Assembly: GCA_003586115.2 (NCBI GenBank)
Contig: QVOM02000034.1
Coordinates: 126,391,936-126,455,935, forward strand
DNA from: Salvator merianae
Lineage: Eukaryota; Chordata; Lepidosauria; Squamata; Teiidae
Direction of reading: 5' to 3'
DNA length: 64,000 bases
The notes beneath the pieces are model-generated. The model ran no database searches, had not been told where the DNA came from, and saw only the letters and a program-made list of their open reading frames with translations. Of this stretch, positions 35,201 through 44,200 are shown one piece after another. The position numbers were made by a program, and so were the translations under genes. Position 1 is the stretch's first letter, and each line of letters begins with the position of its first letter.

Positions 35201-38200
35201 AATATAGATGTTTAGCCTACTACATTACAGGTGTTAATAGATTGATAAGGTACTGCTTTATGAAAGATAGATAAAATTTATTGATTAGTCCAATGTCCAT
35301 ATCATAACTTTAACATATGAAAGGAATCACACATTGCAACTTCTGAATTAGACACTTATTTGCTCATCTTTTTTTTGAGAGCATTGCCATCTCTGACATA
35401 CAAGTACTTTTATCAGCCAAAGCTATTATTAATTTAAGCTGCTTATGAAAATATGTTGTTCTAGACATTTTTAGTTACGTGATCGCTCAACCTACATTTT
35501 TCCAGAACCTACCTGCCCTTCTAGCAAGTCAGCATCTTCCTCTTTTACTTGACCATTGATCAAAAACACAGCTTCCTCTATCTGCTTGGCCCATCGTGCT
35601 AATCCATTCTTAAAAATATATATCAGAAGAAAAACAGGCATGTTGTAGGCAGTCTTGTTGTACAAGCAATTTTTTTTCTCCCCTCTACAGGCTAGACCCC
35701 AAAACATTTCTTCATTTCAGTGATCATAAATACTTCCACTGTAAATAATTGTCCATTTTTTTCCTGCAAGTTCTAAAACACAACTATTGATCAAACTGGC
35801 ATCCAGTCATTCATCTTCAGAGTTCAGGGCTGTTTAAACAAGCAGTGATAATAATGGAGCAAATTATTCTTTCATTTCCATGCTAGATCCCTACAGCTAA
35901 GGGAATAGCTCTCATATAAAACATGCACGTTTCTAAGGTGCTCATATCGTAAACCTTGGCACGGTTTGTAAATAGCCTATGCATATCACCCTTCTCTCCA
36001 ACATGTGCCAGGAAAAAAATATGGATCAAAATTCCAATTGAGTAGTGGCTTGTCCAGGCAGGAGCAGATGAAAAGAAAGAAGAATCAGGCGCGGAACTGC
36101 TATAGATGTCAACTCAGTTACTGGCAAGCCAAAGTATTTTTCCCCTGGCTACCTTGTCCTCTCCCTGTATGAACTGGTACTAATTTGCCCTGTCTGCTCT
36201 AAAGGAGGAAGGTTAGTAAAACATGCAAGGGTTTTTTTTGGGGGGGGCAGAGGTGACAGAGAAAAATTAGAGGGGATATAATATTATCCATGGAGCTCTT
36301 GATAACCTAGTGAATAAATTAAGCAGTCAGTTCTGTTATCATGGTACTGATGTAACCACTGCTTGTGATTTTATGTTTCAACTTCTTACACAAGCTGCAA
36401 TAACTGAAACTATATTATTTCTTTGCCATTAATATTAGCAGAAACAGCAAATAGCACAGAGTATGAAAAACCAATAGCTGATACTATGCATAGCCATTAC
36501 AAATTTGCACATTTCTACCTTCATCTTAACATAATACTTTCTACAAAAACTGAGAGCTAGTTTGATTAAATAATATTGATTTATATACTACAAAATAACC
36601 CTTTGATTATCAGCAGTATTTCCTGCCATTTTAGGAAATAATAGATCAGAACACTTTAATGCTTTGCTCCACACCAAGAAGGCAAGTAAGAGTTAAAGAA
36701 AGTGCTATGAGGAGCAGACACAAGAATAAGACAAAGCAGAGACTACATATAGCAACACTGATACATTGGGATAGGTTCAGAAAGGACGAGAGAGATGAGA
36801 GAAAGCTGCAGAAAACAATCATGGTTAAAAGGCAATGTACAGAAGCTGTTGTTATGGAACACAGCAGACAGAACAAAGGCATGAACAAAAACAGGCATAT
36901 AAATGATTATATTTAATATTTTAATTAGATGCACGTACACTATGCCAGCCACCAGGTGGCAGCAGCAGCTGCGAAGGGGAAAGGACAATGCAACTAAGGA
37001 CGTACATTCACAATCTTGCTGTATCTCATGAAGCTAAAATCTGGATAGGAATGAGTGTCAGCAGCCATCCATCTGGCCATACGATTACTGGGATAGAGAA
37101 AGGGGAAACAAGGGTTTGCTGCATTGCAGTCCTGCCTTCCTTCTCTACTGCGCACCCTGCTGGAGGCAACCCATATTGCATCCTGCCCAGTAGGCAGCTC
37201 TGGCATCCACAGCACCAGCCACTGCTAGCAGAAGCTCAGAAGACACTCAGAGTGAGCTTTCCTGGCCCACCAAAGCCAATGGCTACATGTACAGAAACCA
37301 CTTCAGTAGCATATAGGAGAATGTACAGGTCACTCAGACTAATTTTCCCCAGTCTGCTGTGTATGCTGACTCCCAAACAACTTGAGGCTGACAACCATAA
37401 TTTAAGCAGTTATAAAGAAGTAGTACATAGTAACTATTACCTTTGTATTTTTCTCGAGGTCATGGTTGGCCGAAGTAGCTGGCAATGGGATGTGTATATT
37501 AGCGTTAATAGTGCATTCTAAAGCTAGCCATGAAGTGGAGACGCCAGTCTGATATTTCCAATCCGCTGGTTTAGCTGAACTCTAAATGGAGGAAGGAAGA
37601 AGACATTGAAATGGCTACAAGATATAAACTATAGAACATAAAATGAAAAGGAGTCATTTCCTTAGATGTTACAAAAATTAAATTAAGGATGAAGAAGCTC
37701 CCAAATATTTCAGCTCCCCACCAAGATCTATGCTGTAATATGCAAGGAAATTCATGGTCTGGGAAGGACAGAGATTCTTGTAACGTTATACTTGACAACA
37801 ACAGCACTGTGGAGGAAATGCTTCCATGTTGCAGTACTAGGATTAGAAGAAAAGCTTAAGCTTATTCTGGATTATATCTCATAATAGGAACCTACATATG
37901 TTCATATCATCCAAAATAAAGCCCAATGCAGAAAGACCCTAAGTCCCTCCTTCTAGCCTGGTACTGGGAGGTGAACAAACAGGTGCATGTAAGCAAAAAT
38001 GCATGGGAAGAAGTGGGTGAGACAGGGGTGTATGCATACCTGTACACATGTGTGTACACCTGCTGTAAGAGAATGGGACAGTAGGGTGCCTTTACACATG
38101 TCTGCATGTATGAGTACGTGGACGCTGAAGTGTGTGCTGTGTGTGTACCATCCATATGTTGCAACTAAGTGTGAACCGGGTGCATCAACTTGCACAGTCA

Positions 38201-41200
38201 TCACTTCTCATGGATACATATTGACATGTGGCCCTTGCATAATTTGCTACTCTGAGTAAGGTTGTTATGTCAAAAAAGTTGGCAACTAAAATCTGGGCTT
38301 GCTTATTTATTTATATAGAATTTCTATACTGCCCTTTACCATGGTCGTTGGGTGATACACGAAAAAGAACCATAAAACAATACGAATAGTGTATATTGAA
38401 AAGTGTCTCCAAATGGAACTTACTTTGAAATTAAATCTACCCTGACTTAACAGCTGGATCTGACATTAAATGTTTCAGGGGGAAAAAATTAAGGCCTGCA
38501 GGAAAAAAACATCCCATTATACTAACAAACAATTTTGAGCTGAAATCAACAGGAGATCATTAAGAACAGATTATACAGTATTTAGGGAAATCTTTGTAAA
38601 TGTTTCCTGAAAATCAGATCAAAAATTTACTGCACTCTCCCACACTACTAATACACAAAACCTACCTTTGGATCCTGCACATCATATGTGCGACAAAGTA
38701 TTCGTTTATGATTAAGGAACAAATGCATGTACAAGTTATTCATCATCATTCGTAAGTGGTTGAAAAAGTAAAAATAAGGCACTGATGAGATGCTTTTGTA
38801 ATTTAAAAGATCCAAAGATACTCCATCTCCCATCCTGCATAACAACTACATGAAGCCATTGTGATTGGTCATCTGGGGTTCCGGGGTACAGTATCAGCAA
38901 CATGCTGCTAGAACCCAACTCTATCACTCCTTCACACTGAGCCAGAAGAAGTGGCTGAAGCAGTGCTTGCAGGTTGTCATGGTCTGAAGGAACATTAACA
39001 GACTGCAGCTGTATCCTGATAAGATGGAAGGAGTTGATAATCTCTTGGTGTTGCAGCTAGAGTGGTGTGGAAGTTCAGCAGATGGCTGAACATCACCTAT
39101 AAAGCCCTACATGGTTCTGAACCTGAATACCTGAAGATCATCCCATACCATCGACACAGACATCTGGAGCCATAAAGGGCAGATTAGCAGACAATTCTAT
39201 CCACCCATGATATCGCAAAGGCTAGTGTCTTCTCTGTGGTAGTACCAACCAAGCAGAATGAATTTCCATCTGAGGCATGGCAAGCCCCTTAACTAGTTTT
39301 AGAAAATAGCTGAAAATGCTTTTGTTCACTCTGGCATTTTGCTCTAGATGCCCCCTTGTGAGTTTTATGAATTTTAGGTTTGTACTTTGTAAGTTTTAAT
39401 ATAGTATTTTAATTTTCTCTCTTTTAAAAGATATACATATATACATATATATATATAAAAGCTGTCCTGAGCATTAAACAGAAAATTTTGAAAATGCTCA
39501 CGAGTAGAACGTTTACTTTACATGCAGGTCCCAGATTCAATTCCAAGCATCACCCCATAAGAAAGTCGTTGCAAACCATTTTTATACTGATGCCAAGAAA
39601 GCACGGTGAAATATGAGCTTGACTTAAGGACATCTTTACCTTAATTAAATTACAGCAACCCCCCTAAAAACTCAGGGCTACTACTTATTACTTTCATGCA
39701 TGTAAGGAGAATAGCCAAGAGTGGCAATTGTTGAATTACATCACTGTTTGCCTTACACTTTCTTAGGGAGAATTTTTCAAATAGGGGATTAGTACTAAAA
39801 AAGCTTGAACTCTGGTCACTGTCCTTGTAACCTCAAGTTAGGAGGGTCTTAAATATTGAACTTTTTAAAAACTTTTATTGAAAATATAATTTTAATACAG
39901 GAATCATATACTTAAATATTGAACTTCAAGTCTAGTGTGCATGATATATGCACAAATATCCCAAAGCTGTGTAGGGCTCTAAAGATGAATACCGGTACTT
40001 TGAATAATACCTTGGAACATTGGCAGCCTCAAAGTCAAATGCTCTTTCTTATGGATCTTGCCTTCAGGTTCTACATGAATTCCAATTCCTGAAATACTTT
40101 CAAAGAGAGGCCCACAGTGATGCTAGATTATCCTTATCCAGTTAGGGTCACAGCTAGAGGAAGGCATTCTGTGACACTGAAATCACTTGATGCTCCACTG
40201 ACAGCTCCGCATCAAAGATTATCCTTAGAGGAGATTTAACTCCATCCAGAACTGGGAGACACCTCTGAACTATAAGAACTATCAGCAGTAACTGTGTTGT
40301 CTAAACTGAGTTTCAGTTTGTTCACCTTCAGCCAATTCAATATCCTAATCAGACAACAGTTCACTATGGACTCATCTCTTTCTGCACCTGATATAACAAA
40401 CAGTGTTATATTATCAGCAGCACCCGGATATTAATGCACGGTAAATTGACTGATGACCCCTTAAGAGGTTCCTTGCAGATCCTGAACAGTAGAGAGACAA
40501 TATTCCTGAGGAACCCCCATTTGATGGTCTATGAGATCAAACACTTAACTCCCACTAAGGGATGTGAGGAGTATTAACATCCTCTCCCCTTAAAGTTTGG
40601 CAGGACTCAGTATCAAGCTGAGCTCTGAACAAGTGAAACTGGTACAAATGCTTCAGATTGCAAGGATTTGTTACAGTGCTAGCTAGCAATATTTCAGCAC
40701 TTGCTGAGCCAGCTTGCTTGCTGAACTAATATGTGTCGACACAGCAAGTGCTGAACATGTCACTTGCAAACAGCCTTACTAACTCCAGCAAGAAATGCTT
40801 GCCACCATGCTGTCCTAAGCAGTACCAGCTTCAGTGCAAGGATTGGTACTGAAGCCTGCTGAATTGAGGAGTTTGTGCGGCATTGAACTACTCTTTGCCC
40901 ACTTTCATGTCCCACTAATTACATATTGGTGTTGAACCATCTCTATGTAGTTCCATCGAATCCAGACTGAGAAAGATGCCCAGAAGTATGTGTGATCTGT
41001 AGTAGCGAGAAGTGCTCTGAAAGCTAAAAGAATCAACCATAGTCTGATCCTCCACCTCACTCGTTTTTCACTCCCAGCATAAATCTTTATGAAGAATTAT
41101 GCCATTTCTATGTCTACTTAATGCCCAAAGTTTCTTTTTTTTTACTTAGTAGCATTGTGTGATGCTACTAGTAGTATAAAAGAAGAGACAAGTTTTTCCA

Positions 41201-44200
41201 GAGAACTAGTTTCTATCACATGCATTTATAAGGTTTGAAGTATTTAGACTTTTATTACTTAGTGACTCTTGCAGTGTCTCTATTCCCAGTTGTGGCTAAC
41301 TCAAAAATTCGGTTAGACCTTGCAGCTGGGGTAGAAGCGACAGATAGCAGAACATGACCCTAGTAAGTTTAAATTCTGCCGATTGATGAGAACTTGATGA
41401 AGTTTTTAAAAATGAATTATGCAGTATTAGTAAAGAAAACAAATGCTTTAACAATACTCATGTTTTCAATATGTAACCAACTCCTTAAATGTATTTAAGC
41501 CGACAAACGTGCATTTTTAAATGTCAAGATACTGGTTTTAAATGCTGACAATGTAATAAATGATTGGGCTGCTGGCCATGAAGCAAGGTTATAAGACACC
41601 AACTTGGAATTATATGCAGTTTTACTACAAAATGCCATATATAGTGAAATCATGTACAAGGATTAATTGACTTTAAAGTAAAACAAGGGATTAGGGAAAC
41701 AAGATCTAAAATCTCCATTGACTTATACTGTCCACAGACTTTCACTTGGTAAACTAAGATTCTCGTTGGTTACATTGATTTAAATGGGGAATTGGTCTCT
41801 CTTAGTTCAAATTAATGGAGAAAAACTGCTTAAATTCAAAGCATCACATTACAACCATACCACCAAAATCTGCCATAGAATGCAAGACCCAACATCAGAA
41901 CAGAAGAAAGTCTCCTACTTTTGAGACACTGTTCAAAGGCAACCCAGTTAATCAAATCACACAACAACATGCAGAATCCTCTCTGCTCACAAAATAATCT
42001 TTTCATTCTACAAAGGAAGGTGGAAAATAGCTCCTGGGGCCAAAAGAAGCTCCCAGGATGCCTTTGGGATGCTCTCTGCCTCAACTGCTTTGGTGCCAAA
42101 CCATACATAAGCAAAATTCTCAACCCATATACACAGAGGAATTCTGCAATCTCCTGACCCAATATAAGTGAAACCATGTAATAAGAGGAACAACTGTATA
42201 TTCAATTGAAAATCCAAATTCTGCTGTCAAAAAAGGATACTTCTTTGTAAGAGAACAAAGATGAAGAGCAACTCTGTCCGATATATCTTCCTCTGTCATA
42301 CTCCATAACCTCTTCCTAGATATAGACTTTTCCACTGAAAAAACAAGCTTGGGGAGGAAAAGAATAAGAGCAAAACTAAGATTAGTATCTAGCTGCCTCA
42401 AGATATTCCAGTAATTCTTTAAATGTTACTTGTAAAAATTAAATGCTGAACGTCTTTACTGAGGAAGAATACTGTACTCAGTCCCAAGCAATTGCACAGA
42501 ATCTTAGGTGTGGAAAACCATACCACAAAGTTTACAATATATGTGTTTCCTTACTAAAACCCTTTAAAAAAATTATTTTAGCGTTTACATACTGTGACCC
42601 TTCCCTCCCCAACAGAGCCCCACCAAAAGATCCTTTACTTTTCTCTGGTAGCTGAGCAGAAGTTGCACCTGACAACACTTAAGTGGATCCATGGCATTAT
42701 CAGTTCACAGATTTCATGGTACTTGTTAATTGTTTTAACTAACTACCCTTGCAATCTCATTGCAAAGGGTTCAGTGGTAGAAGACAAAGGTAATCAGAAG
42801 CCTTGTGAGTCACTAGGTGAAGTCCACAAGGGCAACCCTGGACTTCCAGGTGTCATGTTAAACATCACCCTTTAAATAAATTTTTGGCTCTTTAGATATT
42901 ATTGGACTACAGTTTCCATCAATCCCTTGCACCTGAGATTATAATATCTGTCATTTTGTTATTTCCCGTAACATCTTTCCATTTAAACATTAAGTGGAGA
43001 GCAATAGGTTCCCCAACCACACCGCCAAAAGACAGTTATCTATATTATATCTAAATTATATAGTTATCTATATAATTTACCTTCCGTAGAGTATTTTGGA
43101 CTTCTTTTGCAAGCTCTGGACTTGCAATGGTAAAAACTCCAAGAACTATCAGTCCTCCAGGAAGCATTCTTGATACCTATCAAGTCAAACCATTATTATT
43201 TAATTCTTAGATTGTTATACATGTATAGCAAATGTCCTAATGAGGGAAATTGGAATTCTGTATACAGCAACAGCCCTTTTGGGAAAACTCACATACCAGG
43301 AGGCAGCCGTACAACTACCTGCAAAAGCTGGACAGAGGGTAAGCAGGGCCACTCCATCTGCCCTGAAACAGTGGCAGTGACTGTGGCACCAGACACAAGC
43401 CTATAGTCAGCCGTGCTTGAGGAAGGTGGCATAGAGCCAGAAGAGGAAGAAGAACAGCAGAACTCCAGTTCTGCCAGCCTAGAAGCCCAAAGCAACGGGT
43501 TCACCATCTTCCTTGAGGTTGGTTTCAGCACAGGTTCTGCAGGGACATAGGCAACACATATGCAGGACCCTGCCTAATCCTAGAATATTTACATATTTTA
43601 TTTGAAACATGTTTTTGTTGGCTAAATCACCCTGAGACCTAAGGTGAAGAGTGGTATATAAATGTAAATATATATAAAAAGAAATAACATGTTTTACTAG
43701 ATCTTTGCATCTGTCCTGCTCACATGAACAATGCTTGTACTAAATTAATCCATAGAGGTCTACAGTTAGCACTCTTGGTTTTCTACAAATACTGCTTTTA
43801 ACTATACAGCTAGGCAAAACAGGCTGTAACTCCAAACTTCTACTCATACAGCGTCTTACAACACAGAATGATTCTGAAAGTATTTGAAAGCACTTTATCA
43901 GTTGCAAATTATTTGTAGGCTTATATCAAATTTCCACAGCAGAAAAGGGCATGTTAAAAACAGTACTATAGCAAACTCTAAAATGCTATTTAAGAGCAGA
44001 AGCAGGAAAACCCACTATTGCTCTGTATATCCTATTTAAAAATAAGCTACAAAGGTGACAAACATTTCTTAGACAGTCACTTAGATACATAATTGCAACA
44101 TTATGAAACATTTTCATGAAAGTGGTTAACATGTTACCCAAATCTGTTGTAATTGCATTTTAACAAGAATGTAAGAAGCAAGAATATTGGAAAGGTATAT

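Larger units (their letters stand above)
34471..37440 (-). other. ODR4: ODR4 introns around exon 7
   Basis: Noncoding apart from exon 7. A 17-T run follows at about 34665-34683. The CTCF-type motif lies at 36949. A 177-codon plus-strand ORF from 36988 runs antisense over exon 6 and looks like chance. Confidence 0.5.
38703..42240 (-). other. ODR4: ODR4 intron 4, U12-type signals
   Basis: The 5' splice site GTATCCTTT (42240-42232) and branch point TTCCTTAAT (38719-38711) both fit the U12 consensus. The last two bases in the only in-frame solution are CG. LINE fragments occupy part of the intron. Confidence 0.8.

Noticed and set aside
36988..37521. 177-codon plus-strand ORF
   Set aside because: It runs antisense over ODR4 exon 6, has no recognisable domain, and its composition looks like translated noncoding DNA.
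42318..42341. Alternative ODR4 exon 4 acceptor TTTTTTCAG
   Set aside because: Using it would drop LVFS and break the phase with exon 3. The upstream CCCCAAG acceptor keeps frame and family sequence.
43289..43560. GC-richer block in ODR4 intron 2 as an extra exon
   Set aside because: ODR4 exons 2 and 3 join in phase without it, and its translation matches no known ODR4 segment.
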